From Bradyrhizobium sp. CCGE-LA001 (GTDB taxonomy: Bacteria; Pseudomonadota; Alphaproteobacteria; Rhizobiales; Xanthobacteraceae), in NCBI RefSeq assembly GCF_000296215.2, contig NZ_CP013949.1, positions 1 to 64,000 of the forward strand: DNA of 64,000 bases, given 5' to 3'. Positions within the stretch are counted from its first letter, which is position 1. The number at the start of each line of letters is the position of its first letter. The notes below the pieces were generated by a model, which worked only from the letters and a program-made list of their open reading frames with translations, had not been told where the DNA came from and ran no database searches. The translations under genes were made by a program, and so were the position numbers. Shown here one piece after another: positions 1 to 10,742 of the stretch.

Positions 1-1410
1 ATGACAATGGAACAGGATCGCTGGTCACGCGTGAAGGGTCGGCTGCGCTCGACCGTTGGCGAGGACGTTTACACGAGCTGGTTTGCGCGCATGGATCTCG
101 AGGGCGTGCAGGACGAGAGCGTGCGGCTCTCGGTGCCGACCCGCTTCCTGAAGAGCTGGATCCAGGCCCATTATGCCGAGCGCGTGCTGTCGTGCTGGCA
201 GGCCGAGATGCCGGAGGTGCATCGCATCGATCTCACGGTCCGCTCGGCGGTGCGTCCGGTCGCGCAGCCGAAGGAAGCGCCCGCCCCGATCGAGGCGCGC
301 CGCGCGCCGACGCCGGAATTGCGCTCAACCGCAACCGCGCCGGTCTCGGCCAACCACGACGCGCTCGGCGGCTCGCCGCTCGATCCGCGCCTGACCTTTG
401 CCAGCTTCGTCGTCGGCCGCTCTAACACGCTCGCCCATGCGGCTGCGCGCCAGGTCGCCGAAGGACGCCGCGGCGACCCCGTGATGTTCAACCCGCTCTA
501 CATCCATGCCGGCGTCGGCCTCGGCAAGACGCATCTGCTCCAGGCGGTGACGTGGGCCGGCAATTCCGGCAATGAGCGCAAGGTGCTGTATCTCACCGCG
601 GAAAAATTCATGTACGGCTTCGTCGCCGCGCTGAAGACGCAGACGGCGCTCGCCTTCAAGGAAGCGCTGCGCGGCATCGACGTGCTCGTCATCGACGACC
701 TCCAGTTCCTTCAGGGCAAGTCGACGCAAGCCGAATTCTGTCACACGCTGAACGCGCTGATCGACGCCGGCCGTCAGGTGGTGATCGCGGCCGACCGTCC
801 GCCGTCCGATCTCGAAAGCCTGGACGATCGCGTCCGCTCGCGGCTCGCCGGCGGCCTCGTGGTCGAGATGGCCTCGCTTGGCGAGGACCTGCGGCACGGC
901 ATTCTCAAGTCGCGGGTCGCCGCGGCCCGCGCCCATCATGCGACCTTCGACGTGCCGGAGGAGGTGCTGCTTTATCTGGCGCGCACCATCACCCATAACG
1001 GCCGCGATCTCGAAGGCGCGATCAACCGGCTGCTGGCGCATTCCAAGCTGAACAACCAGCCGGTGACGCTGGAGATGGCCGAGCGCGAGGTGCGCGACCT
1101 GGTCCGGCCGCAGGAACCGAAGCGGATCAAGATCGAGGACATCCAGCGCGTGGTGGCGCGGCAGTACAATGTCAGCCGCTCCGATCTTTTGTCCTCGCGC
1201 CGCACCGCCAACGTGGTCCGCCCGCGGCAGGTGGCGATGTATCTCGCCAAGACCCTGACGCTGCGCTCGCTCCCCGAGATCGGCCGCCGCTTCGGCGGAC
1301 GCGACCACACCACCGTGCTGCACGCCGTGCGCAAGATCGAGTCCCTGGTCTCCAAGGACACGGCGCTGTCGGAGGAAGTGGAGTCGCTGAAGCGCCAGCT
1401 TCAGGAATAA
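1..1410 (+). CDS. dnaA: Chromosomal replication initiator DnaA
   Basis: DnaA binds DnaA boxes at the origin, opens the duplex and loads the replicative helicase. The 469-residue product has the usual layout: an N-terminal DnaB-interaction domain, a variable Pro/Ala-rich linker at about residues 85-125, an AAA+ domain with Walker A GVGLGKTHL at about 171 and Walker B VLVIDDLQFL near 230, and a C-terminal DNA-binding domain with the signature GGRDHTTVLHA near 430. Length and domains are complete, so the gene is intact although it begins on the first base. Its promoter and ribosome binding site lie outside the window. The next genes, dnaN, recF and gyrB, are classic origin-proximal partners. Confidence 0.98.
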   Translation: MTMEQDRWSRVKGRLRSTVGEDVYTSWFARMDLEGVQDESVRLSVPTRFLKSWIQAHYAERVLSCWQAEMPEVHRIDLTVRSAVRPVAQPKEAPAPIEARRAPTPELRSTATAPVSANHDALGGSPLDPRLTFASFVVGRSNTLAHAAARQVAEGRRGDPVMFNPLYIHAGVGLGKTHLLQAVTWAGNSGNERKVLYLTAEKFMYGFVAALKTQTALAFKEALRGIDVLVIDDLQFLQGKSTQAEFCHTLNALIDAGRQVVIAADRPPSDLESLDDRVRSRLAGGLVVEMASLGEDLRHGILKSRVAAARAHHATFDVPEEVLLYLARTITHNGRDLEGAINRLLAHSKLNNQPVTLEMAEREVRDLVRPQEPKRIKIEDIQRVVARQYNVSRSDLLSSRRTANVVRPRQVAMYLAKTLTLRSLPEIGRRFGGRDHTTVLHAVRKIESLVSKDTALSEEVESLKRQLQE

Positions 1411-1435
1411 AGGCCTAGGCTTTCCTGGCCATTCC

Positions 1436-1466
1436 CCGCCGCCCGGCCGAGCTGGGCGGCGGTCTT
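1436..1466 (+). terminator. Probable dnaA terminator
   Basis: A perfect 9-bp stem (CCGCCGCCC pairing with GGGCGGCGG, 9-nt loop) begins 26 bases after the dnaA stop and is followed by TCTTCGTTTT. This is the form of an intrinsic terminator, although the T-run is interrupted. dnaN would then need its own promoter in the remaining 200 bases; no strong one was recognised. Confidence 0.6.
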
Positions 1467-1666
1467 CGTTTTGGGCGGTAAACCGTGGGGAACTGCCCGC
1501 AATCCCTTGAATCCCGGGGCCATCCGCGCCACCTTGCGCGACCCTGACGGCTTTGATCATATCGGCTGGATGATCCGGCTTTCCGGGGTCTTCGGTGCCG
1601 TGGCGCGCGTCCCGCAGCCCGGCCTTTCCAACGCTGTGTTTTCTTGGGGATCGGGCGAGTAGTGCA

Positions 1667-2785
1667 ATGAAGGTTACGGTCGAACGCGCGCAACTCCTGA
1701 AGTCGCTGGGCCATGTCCACCGCGTGGTCGAACGCCGCAACACGATTCCGATCCTCGGCAACGTGCTGGTCCGCGCCGAGAACGCGAAATTGTCGCTGAA
1801 GGCGACCGACCTCGACCTCGAGGTGACCGAGACGCTGCCGGCGGAAACCGCGACCGCGGGCTCCACCACCGTGCCGGCGCACATGTTCTACGACATCGTG
1901 CGCAAGCTGCCCGACGGCTCGCAGATCGTGCTGGAGGCGGACGGCGACCGCGCGGTGCTGGCGATCCGCGCCGGCCGCTCCCGCTTCACGCTGCAGACCC
2001 TGCCGGAGAATGATTTCCCGGATCTCGCCGCCGGGGACATGTCGCACTCCTTCTCGCTCGCCGCCAAGGACGTCAAGCGGCTGATCGACCGCACCCAGTT
2101 CGCGATCTCGACCGAAGAGACGCGCTATTATCTCAACGGCATCTATCTGCATGCCGCCGGCACGACGAAGGCCGCGACCCTGCGCGGCGTTGCCACCGAC
2201 GGCCACCGCCTCGCCCAGCTCGACCTGGTGCAGCCCAAGGGCGCCGAGGGCATGCCCGGCGTCATCGTGCCGCGCAAGACCGTCGGCGAGGTGCAGCGCC
2301 TGATCGAGGACACCGAGGCCGAGATGACGATCGAGCTGTCGCAGGCCAAGATCCGCTTCACCATCGGCAATGTGGTGCTGACCTCGAAACTGATTGACGG
2401 CACCTTCCCCGACTACGGCCGCGTCATCCCGCAGAACAACGACAAGGAGCTCGTGGTCGACAAGAAGGATTTCGAGAACGCGGTCGACCGCGTCTCGACG
2501 ATTTCGAGCGAGCGCGGCCGGGCGGTCAAGCTGTCGCTGTCGGCGGGCAAGCTGGTGCTGTCGGTGACCAATCCGGATTCCGGCAGCGCGACCGAAGAGC
2601 TCGAGGTCGAATACGCCTCCGATGCCCTCGATATCGGCTTCAATTCCCGCTATCTGCTCGACATCGCCGCCCAGATCGAAGGCGACGTCGCAACGCTCCG
2701 CCTCGCCGACCCCGGCTCCCCGACGCTGGTGCAAGACCGCGACGACAAGAGCGCGCTGTACGTGCTGATGCCCATGCGGGTGTGA
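1667..2785 (+). CDS. dnaN: DNA polymerase III beta subunit (sliding clamp)
   Basis: The clamp encircles DNA and tethers polymerase III and many repair enzymes. The 372-residue product opens with MKVTVERAQLLKSLGHVHRV, continues with ERRNTIPILGNVL, and ends with the MPMRV-type C-terminus of the clamp family. Its length fits the three-subdomain clamp fold. The reading frame extends 24 codons upstream, but the ATG used here matches the start of other clamps, so the longer form was rejected. It follows dnaA after 256 bases and precedes recF, with a small accessory gene between them. No anomalies were seen. Confidence 0.97.
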   Translation: MKVTVERAQLLKSLGHVHRVVERRNTIPILGNVLVRAENAKLSLKATDLDLEVTETLPAETATAGSTTVPAHMFYDIVRKLPDGSQIVLEADGDRAVLAIRAGRSRFTLQTLPENDFPDLAAGDMSHSFSLAAKDVKRLIDRTQFAISTEETRYYLNGIYLHAAGTTKAATLRGVATDGHRLAQLDLVQPKGAEGMPGVIVPRKTVGEVQRLIEDTEAEMTIELSQAKIRFTIGNVVLTSKLIDGTFPDYGRVIPQNNDKELVVDKKDFENAVDRVSTISSERGRAVKLSLSAGKLVLSVTNPDSGSATEELEVEYASDALDIGFNSRYLLDIAAQIEGDVATLRLADPGSPTLVQDRDDKSALYVLMPMRV

Positions 2786-2824
2786 GGTGATCTTCCTCTC
2801 GCAACACCTGCTGTGTGGAGACAA

Positions 2825-2988
2825 CCCCTCACCCGGCTTCGCTGCGCGAAGCCACCCTCTCCCACAAAGGGAGAGGGTGAAGCTCCAGCTGTTGCCGTCG
2901 AACCAAGCGCAATGCGCATTGCTGTGCCCTCTCCCCTTGTGGGAGAGGGCATCTCCGCCGATGGATACACATTCAATCGGGTGAGGGG
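2825..2988. repeat. Composite inverted palindromic repeat (CCCTCTCCC type)
   Basis: Two copies of one palindromic element face each other. The left copy runs from CCCCTCACCCGGCTTCG to GGGAGAGGGTGAAG and contains the hairpin CCCTCTCCC/GGGAGAGGG. The right copy starts CCCTCTCCCCTTGTGGGAGAGGG and ends CGGGTGAGGGG. The same element appears after the next gene and downstream of the MmgE/PrpD gene. It is REP/MITE-like non-coding DNA. Confidence 0.85.
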
Positions 2989-2991
2989 TTC

Positions 2992-3357
2992 GTGCCGCAG
3001 GAGCCATCCCATCGGCCAGTCGCCAAGCGTCTCCGCCAATTCGCGAAGAACATGCGGCACGAACCGACGGATGCGGAAGCCGCAATGTGGCGCTTGCTGA
3101 GGGATCGTCGGCTCTCGACATTCAAGTTTCGCCGACAGGTGCCGTTCAGGAACTACATTCTCGACTTTGTCTGTTTCGAGAAGCACCTTGTCATCGAAAT
3201 TGACGGGAGTCAGCACGCGGAATCGCCACTTGATGCAGCTCGGGATGCCGCACTTGCCTCTCAAGGTTTCTCCATTGCCCGATACTGGAACAACGACGTG
3301 CTTCAACAGCCCGCTTCGGTGTTGGAGGATATCCTTGCAAAGCTCGGCGGGCGGTAA
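2992..3357 (+). CDS. DUF559 / Vsr-like endonuclease-domain protein
   Basis: This 121-residue protein matches the DUF559 family, which has a restriction-endonuclease-like (Vsr-like) fold. Visible family features are RMRHEPT-type ARxLRxxxT (here AKNMRHEPTDAEAAMWRLLR), FRRQVPFRNYILDFVCFEKHLVIEIDG with the D...E-x-D core, and the C-terminal ARYWNNDVL. Substrate and role are unknown; many members are stand-alone genes next to repeats. The start is GTG, and the GAGGGG immediately upstream that can serve as ribosome binding site is the end of a palindromic repeat. A related repeat follows the gene. It splits the usual dnaN-recF pair, which suggests insertion into the core locus. Confidence 0.85.
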   Translation: MPQEPSHRPVAKRLRQFAKNMRHEPTDAEAAMWRLLRDRRLSTFKFRRQVPFRNYILDFVCFEKHLVIEIDGSQHAESPLDAARDAALASQGFSIARYWNNDVLQQPASVLEDILAKLGGR

Positions 3358-3361
3358 GATA

Positions 3362-3419
3362 CCCCTCACCCGTCGCCTCACTGCGTGAGGCGCCACCCTC
3401 CCCCACAAGGGGGGAGGGA
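3362..3419. repeat. Palindromic repeat (CCCTCTCCC family)
   Basis: A single copy, diverged from the composite element before the DUF559 gene. It starts CCCCTCACCCG, includes the small hairpin GCCTCACTGCGTGAGGC and ends with CCCTCCCCCACAAGGGGGG. It lies between the DUF559 gene and recF. Confidence 0.8.
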
Positions 3420-3446
3420 AGCAAAGCCGGGCAATGACGAGTTCAA

Positions 3447-4583
3447 ATGACCCCCTCCCGCATTCATCGCCTGACGCTGACGCATTTTCGCAATTACCGG
3501 GCGGCGGGGCTCGAGACGGCGGCTGACATGGTGGCGCTGGTCGGGCCGAACGGGGCGGGCAAGACCAATTGCATCGAGGCGATCTCGTTCCTGTCGCCGG
3601 GACGGGGCCTGCGGCGCGCGACGCTGGAAGACGTCGCCGACAACCAGGGCGACGGCTCCTGGGCGGTGTCGGCGCAGGTCGAGGGCGCGCTGGGGCTCGC
3701 CACGCTCGGCACCGGCATCGACCCGCCGCGACCCGACACCTCCGTGAGCCGGCGCTGCCGCATCGACCGCGAGCCGGTGAATTCGGCCACCGCGTTCGGC
3801 GACCACATCCGCATGGTGTGGCTGACGCCGGCGATGGACGGGCTGTTCATGGGCGCGGCCTCCGAGCGGCGGCGCTTCTTCGACCGCCTGGTGCTCGCCA
3901 TCGACAGCGATCATTCCAGCCGCATCTCCGCGCTGGAGCGGTCCCTGCGCTCGCGCAACCGCCTGCTGGAGACGCGCAATTACGACGACCATTGGTGTGA
4001 CGCGATCGAGCGCGAGACCGCCGAGCTTGCGGTCGCGGTGGCGGCGACGCGCGGCCAGACCGCGGCGCGGTTGACCGGAATGCTCAACGCGCGCGCGCAG
4101 GAATCCGCTTTCCCCTCGGCGAAAATCGCGCTCGACGGCTGGATGGAGAACGCGCTGCTGCAGGAGACCGCGACCTCGGTCGAGGACCGCTACCGCCAGA
4201 TCCTGCGCGACAACAGACCGCGCGATGCCATCGCCGGCCGCACCACGGACGGTCCGCATCTCACCGACCTCCAGGTCGTCTATGCACCCAAGAGCATGCC
4301 GGCGCGCGATGCCTCGACCGGCGAGCAGAAGGCGCTGCTGATCGGCCTCGTGCTGGCGCATGCGAGCCTGGTCGCCGAGATGACCGGCATCGTGCCGCTG
4401 CTGCTGCTCGACGAGGTGGTCGCGCATCTCGATCCGAACCGCCGCGCCGCGCTGTTCGACGAGCTGAAGAAGCTCGGCGCACAGGTGTGGCTGACCGGCG
4501 CGGACCCTGCGGCCTTCGCCGACATCGGCGCAGGCGGCCAAGTCTTTGACGTCGAGAGCGGACAAGTCTCGGCGCGTCAGTAG
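3447..4583 (+). CDS. recF: DNA replication and repair protein RecF
   Basis: RecF is an SMC-like ABC ATPase that helps RecO and RecR load RecA at gaps. The 378-residue product has the N-terminal LTHFRNYR motif, Walker A GPNGAGKTN near residue 35, the signature-like DASTGEQKALLIGL near 285 and Walker B LLLLDEVVAHLD near 320. Length is normal. The upstream base context has only a weak ribosome binding site, but the start matches the family N-terminus. It is separated from dnaN by the inserted DUF559 gene and its repeats. Confidence 0.96.
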   Translation: MTPSRIHRLTLTHFRNYRAAGLETAADMVALVGPNGAGKTNCIEAISFLSPGRGLRRATLEDVADNQGDGSWAVSAQVEGALGLATLGTGIDPPRPDTSVSRRCRIDREPVNSATAFGDHIRMVWLTPAMDGLFMGAASERRRFFDRLVLAIDSDHSSRISALERSLRSRNRLLETRNYDDHWCDAIERETAELAVAVAATRGQTAARLTGMLNARAQESAFPSAKIALDGWMENALLQETATSVEDRYRQILRDNRPRDAIAGRTTDGPHLTDLQVVYAPKSMPARDASTGEQKALLIGLVLAHASLVAEMTGIVPLLLLDEVVAHLDPNRRAALFDELKKLGAQVWLTGADPAAFADIGAGGQVFDVESGQVSARQ

Positions 4584-4691
4584 GCCGGCGCATTGAACCG
4601 GCCCGTTTCGGTCCGCGACTAGCTGCTTGAGGCCGCAAGAAGCGGCCATCGCGCACCACTCGGACATGCGCGACACCCTTGGAGCATGAGC

Positions 4692-5426
4692 ATGACGGCG
4701 GTGAGGCATGGGGCGCAAGCCCCGGCACGATGGCAGTTGTTTGCATGCGGCTTCGTCCTGCTGGCGATGTGCATGCTCGCAGCCAGCGCCGGCGCCTCGC
4801 TGCCGCAGCTGTTTCCGACGACGCTGACGCTGGATTCCGATGCCAGGCTGCCTGCACCGACCCGCTACACTTACAGAGGGATCCACACCACGCTGATGCA
4901 GGGCATCGATGCGCCGCTCCGCGTCAGGCTGGAGGCCACCGTGCCCGCGGGGCTCAACGACGTGCTCGCCTTCTATCGCACCGAGCTTGGCAAGCTCGGC
5001 TGGCAGGAGCAGCTTGATGGCGCCGTAATCAGCACCGCGCACGTCCAGCTCGCCTTCGTCTCACCCGTGGGCCCGGCCGCGCTGAAGCTCGACCGCAAGG
5101 AGTCCAGCACCGCGGTCCATCTCGTGCAGAAGAACGCGGACACCGCGACCAGAGCAAACGTCCTCCCCGAGCCCGGCCAGGCCAAGCTTGTGTTCAGCAA
5201 TATCGGCGAGAAGGAAGCCGTGCTCACCATCAACGAGCGGACCATTCCGCGCCCGGCCGGCGCGAACGCCGTCGCGCTGGACCTCGTGCCCGGCAAATAT
5301 CCCTATCAGCTTGGCGTGCCCGGCCATCCCGCCACCACGAACATCCTTACCGTCGCCGCCGGCGAGACCTGGGAGCTCACGGTCGGGCGCGACGGCGACG
5401 CCTGGGCGCCGCTGCAGCTGTATTGA
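4692..5426 (+). CDS. Exported protein with one FYR/GW module and a beta-rich C-terminal domain (unknown function)
   Basis: I do not recognise the function. The 244-residue product has a signal peptide (about residues 1-34, hydrophobic stretch FACGFVLLAMCMLAASAGAS). A module reading LAFYRTELGKLGWQEQ lies near 95. The C-terminal domain, with EAVLTINERTI, LDLVPGKYPYQLGVPGHPA and LTVAAGETWELTVG, looks like a small all-beta PEGA-like domain; that is an inference. An in-frame ATG two codons upstream exists, but this ATG sits 7 bases after GGAG and aligns with the start of the next gene's product. The protein is a short paralogue of that product, and the upstream non-coding sequences of the two genes are also alike, pointing to tandem duplication. 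Confidence 0.85.
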   Translation: MTAVRHGAQAPARWQLFACGFVLLAMCMLAASAGASLPQLFPTTLTLDSDARLPAPTRYTYRGIHTTLMQGIDAPLRVRLEATVPAGLNDVLAFYRTELGKLGWQEQLDGAVISTAHVQLAFVSPVGPAALKLDRKESSTAVHLVQKNADTATRANVLPEPGQAKLVFSNIGEKEAVLTINERTIPRPAGANAVALDLVPGKYPYQLGVPGHPATTNILTVAAGETWELTVGRDGDAWAPLQLY

Positions 5427-5545
5427 GCCGGTTGAACCTCGCCGGTTCCCGCCGCGACTTCTGGTCTGAGGCCGCGCGCCGACGGCGCCGCAGCCTGCCA
5501 ATGCGCAGGGCATGACGGCCCGCGCGACATCCGGGAGTTTCGACG

Positions 5546-7714
5546 ATGCCGATGATCCGGCGCGGGGCGCAAGTCCCGGCAAGATGGCTGCTGCTTGCCT
5601 GCGGCATTCTAGCAATGGCGAGCACCTCGCGTCCGGCCGGCGCGGCGGACGACGGCATCGTCGACGTCCATACGCTGCCGCGGCTCGACGGCGCGGTGGA
5701 GGACACTTCGCGTCCCGACAACCATCGCGTGATCTACACCGTTCCGACCGCCGTACCAGCCACGTCGGAAGCGGCCAGGAAGCTGCTGAGCGCCGAGGGC
5801 TGGGTGCCCTATGTGTATCCGCTGGACGAGAAGAGCAGCACGCTGAATTTCAAGAAGGGGCGGCAGGGCCTGCGCGTCTCCTTCACGCAGGCGCGGGGGC
5901 GTCCCGACCAGTCCGCAGTCGCCTACACGCCGAGCCGGATCTATTCCAACGTGCCGTTCCCGGACGGCGCGACCGATCTCGTGTTCGACGAGACCCGGCC
6001 CTATCTCGGCTGCCTCGCGCCCGGCGCGCTCGATGCGACCGCGGCTTTCTTTGCGAAGGAGATGGCGGCGTTGGGATGGCGCAAGCTTAACCCCGAGGCG
6101 GCATCGCGCTGGCCGAACGCCGATCTCGGCGAGACCGTCCCGAACGGCATGCGCGTCTTCTACGACCATCCCGGCGGCGACACGACGCAGTTCTACAAGC
6201 AGAAGCCGGTGATGCTGACCTTGATGCGCCGCGACGATGGCCGCACCCATGTCGAGATCCGGGTGGCGCCGTTCGCGCTGCCGGCGGAGCTCGAGGCCGA
6301 CGACGACATGGCCGGCCTGCCGCGGCCCAAGCCGACCAAATCCGCGCGCGGCCTCGGCAGCGCGAGCTCCAACAAGCGCGAGATGTCGGCCGCTGCGATG
6401 GCCGAGCTGCCCGCTGTGCTCGCCTTCTATCGTCGCGAGCTCGCCGCGCGCGGCTGGCAGGAGGACGGCAACGCACCGCTCGCGCCCGGCGACGAGGTCG
6501 CGCTCAGGATCTCCTCGGCGGAGGAGACCGCCGTCCTGCGGCTCGGCCGCAAGTATGATTTCACCATGATCAGCCTGACCGCGCAGGTGAAGGAGTCCGC
6601 GCTTGCAGCCCGCGCCAAGGCGAAGAAGGAGGCCGATGCGAGGTTCCTGAGTGATGCCTTGGGCACGGCTCAGCAGCTCATTGCCGCCGATGAGGTCAGG
6701 CGCAAAGCGCAGGCCGCCACTCTGTCGGATGCGCCGCTCACTGCGCTCGCCGACAGCAAGACGCCGGTGCCGCTGCCCGGGAATGCCGAAGACGTAGAGT
6801 TCGAGGGCGGCGACGGCCGGCTGGAATTCTCCTCGGCGTCGAGTGTGAAGGCGCTCAGCAGCTTCTATCGCACGGCGCTGAAGAGCGCAGGCTGGAAAGA
6901 GCAGCCCTCCGTCATCAACCAGCCCAACATGGCGGTGATGGCGTTCTCCAAGGGCGGCAAGTCGATCTCGATGACCGTGATGCAGATGGGCCCGAAGGTG
7001 AATGTCCGCGCCGACGGGTCGGGCCTGGTGACGGAAGCGGCCAAGCCTGCTGCGGCGGGCGAGGAGGTGGAGGTGCAAGCCAAATCCGCCGAGCCGCTCA
7101 AACCGGACCCCGAGTCCCCACTGCCCGTACCGACGCAGCGTTCGTCGAAATCCTTCGCCACCACCAAAATTCCCGGCGGCGAGGCACCGCTTCGCCGCGA
7201 GCTGACGGCCAACATTCCGGCGCCGCTGCCTGATGTCCTCGCCTTCTACCGCGCCGAGCTGTCCAAGCTCGGCTGGCAGGAAAAGACCGAGGGTGCAGCG
7301 ATCTCGGCGGAACGCGCGCAGATCGACTTCAGCTCGCCGCAAGGCCCGGCCGTGCTCAAGCTCGGCCGCGCCAAGGGCGAGACCACGGTCAATCTGGCGC
7401 AGAAGAATGCGGATGTCGCGGCCAAGGCCGACATCATGCCGAAGGCGGGACAAGCAAGGGTCATGCTCGGAAACATGGGCGCCGCCGAGGCCTCACTGAC
7501 GATCAACAAGCAGACGGTGAAGATCGCCGCCGGCGCCGGTGGCCCCCAGTCTGGGAAAGGCCCGATGCTCGACCTGCCGCCCGGCAAGCACCAATACGCG
7601 CTACGCGTGCCGGGCCGCCCGGCCCAGACCGAAACCCTGACCGTTGCCGCCGGCGAGGCCTGGGGCCTCTTGGTGGGCCCGAGCGGAGACGTGCTGCCGC
7701 TTCAGATGTATTGA
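5546..7714 (+). CDS. Large exported protein with five tandem FYR/GW modules (unknown function)
   Basis: I do not recognise the function. The 722-residue product has a signal peptide (about 1-33) followed by repeated modules. Each has an amphipathic helix ending in a Gly-Trp: AARKLLSAEGW near 76, AFFAKEMAALGW near 167, LAFYRRELAARGW near 292, LSSFYRTALKSAGW near 437 and LAFYRAELSKLGW near 565. Each module is followed by predicted beta strands. A charged Ala/Lys-rich stretch lies at about 350-385. The last 150 residues closely resemble the C-terminus of the preceding gene's product (EASLTINKQTV, LDLPPGKHQYALRVPGRPA, LTVAAGEAWGLLVG). GGGAGT about 10 bases upstream supports the start. A periplasmic structural or binding role is only a guess. 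Confidence 0.85.
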   Translation: MPMIRRGAQVPARWLLLACGILAMASTSRPAGAADDGIVDVHTLPRLDGAVEDTSRPDNHRVIYTVPTAVPATSEAARKLLSAEGWVPYVYPLDEKSSTLNFKKGRQGLRVSFTQARGRPDQSAVAYTPSRIYSNVPFPDGATDLVFDETRPYLGCLAPGALDATAAFFAKEMAALGWRKLNPEAASRWPNADLGETVPNGMRVFYDHPGGDTTQFYKQKPVMLTLMRRDDGRTHVEIRVAPFALPAELEADDDMAGLPRPKPTKSARGLGSASSNKREMSAAAMAELPAVLAFYRRELAARGWQEDGNAPLAPGDEVALRISSAEETAVLRLGRKYDFTMISLTAQVKESALAARAKAKKEADARFLSDALGTAQQLIAADEVRRKAQAATLSDAPLTALADSKTPVPLPGNAEDVEFEGGDGRLEFSSASSVKALSSFYRTALKSAGWKEQPSVINQPNMAVMAFSKGGKSISMTVMQMGPKVNVRADGSGLVTEAAKPAAAGEEVEVQAKSAEPLKPDPESPLPVPTQRSSKSFATTKIPGGEAPLRRELTANIPAPLPDVLAFYRAELSKLGWQEKTEGAAISAERAQIDFSSPQGPAVLKLGRAKGETTVNLAQKNADVAAKADIMPKAGQARVMLGNMGAAEASLTINKQTVKIAAGAGGPQSGKGPMLDLPPGKHQYALRVPGRPAQTETLTVAAGEAWGLLVGPSGDVLPLQMY

Positions 7715-7721
7715 GGTTGAT

Positions 7722-7845
7722 CGTCGTGGCCGGGCTTGTCCCGGCCATCCACGTTCTGCGGTCCGCACAAAGACGTGGATGCCCGGGCCTTCGCCTCGCC
7801 GAAGCGGCTTCGGCCGCGCAGGCGGGTCGAGTTGGCGGCATGACG
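7722..7845. repeat. Palindromic repeat, CCCGGGC/CATCCACGT family (divergent copy)
   Basis: Diverged copy of an element also found after gyrB, after the universal stress gene and between fabI and fabB. It begins GTCGTGGCCGGGCTTGTC and ATCCACGTTC, continues AAGACGTGGATGCCCGGGC, then carries an extra GC-rich segment before GGCATGACGG. It immediately follows the FYR/GW-module gene. Confidence 0.75.
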
Positions 7846-7962
7846 GCACCTGTGCAGCGCCGCGGAACGCCTTTCCGACCCCGCAGATTCACCGATTCTC
7901 GAGACGGGAAACCGCCCTCGAATCGGGCTTTTTGCAAGCCTCCGAATCGGCCTGCAAAAGCC

Positions 7963-7990
7963 TTGAAAACTCGCTGAAAAACCCTATCTG
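7963..7990 (+). promoter_or_regulatory. Possible gyrB promoter
   Basis: TTGAAA and TATCTG are separated by 16 bases, about 120 bases upstream of the gyrB start. They fit a housekeeping sigma-70-type promoter. No other good match was seen between the repeat and gyrB. The rest of this 394-base gap holds the repeat, a GGCTTTTTGCAAGCC hairpin and no supported gene. Confidence 0.45.
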
Positions 7991-8108
7991 CTCAATGGGT
8001 TGCCAGAGGATACTTTGCGCTAGGCGCAGGCGGTCTTTCATGGCACAAATAGCCTGCAAATCAGCGCCTTCTGTGCAGCTGATTCGGGCGACATCTCGAA
8101 GGCCTCTC

Positions 8109-10544
<2,436 letters not shown>

Positions 10545-10564
10545 GGCGAATGGCTTCAGACGGT

Positions 10565-10650
10565 CGTCATGCCCGGGCTTGTCCCGGGCATCCACGTTCT
10601 TCGTGCGGCTCGGCAAGACGTGGATGGCCGGGTCAAGCCCGGCCATGACA
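10565..10650. repeat. Palindromic repeat, CCCGGGC/CATCCACGT family
   Basis: Starts CGTCATGCCCGGGCTTGTCC and ends GGTCAAGCCCGGCCATGAC, with ATCCACGTTCTT and AAGACGTGGAT as inner arms. The near-perfect dyad of about 85 bases lies directly after gyrB and could fold into a long hairpin in the 3' end of its transcript. Confidence 0.88.
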
Positions 10651-10742
10651 ACGTGGGTCCACATGGGCTGAACCTCCCCCCTCGCCATCGCGACGAAGTG
10701 GCATGAACCCATTGGCCAATCCGGCCGGGAAGCCCTTACGCC

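Noticed and set aside
1411..1666. Replication origin next to dnaA
   Set aside because: No TTATCCACA-type DnaA boxes or AT-rich unwinding region were seen here; oriC, if near dnaA, would be upstream of base 1.
325..1884. 519-codon minus-strand frame over dnaA and dnaN
   Set aside because: Runs across two real genes and a terminator; composition typical of antisense shadows.
2825..3419. CRISPR-like array because of repeated CCCTCTCCC blocks
   Set aside because: Copies are palindromic, unequally spaced and inverted, with a gene between; there are no regular spacers or cas genes.
5609..7453. 614-codon minus-strand frame over the FYR/GW-module gene
   Set aside because: The plus-strand frame has a signal peptide, ribosome binding site and internal repeats; the minus frame has none.
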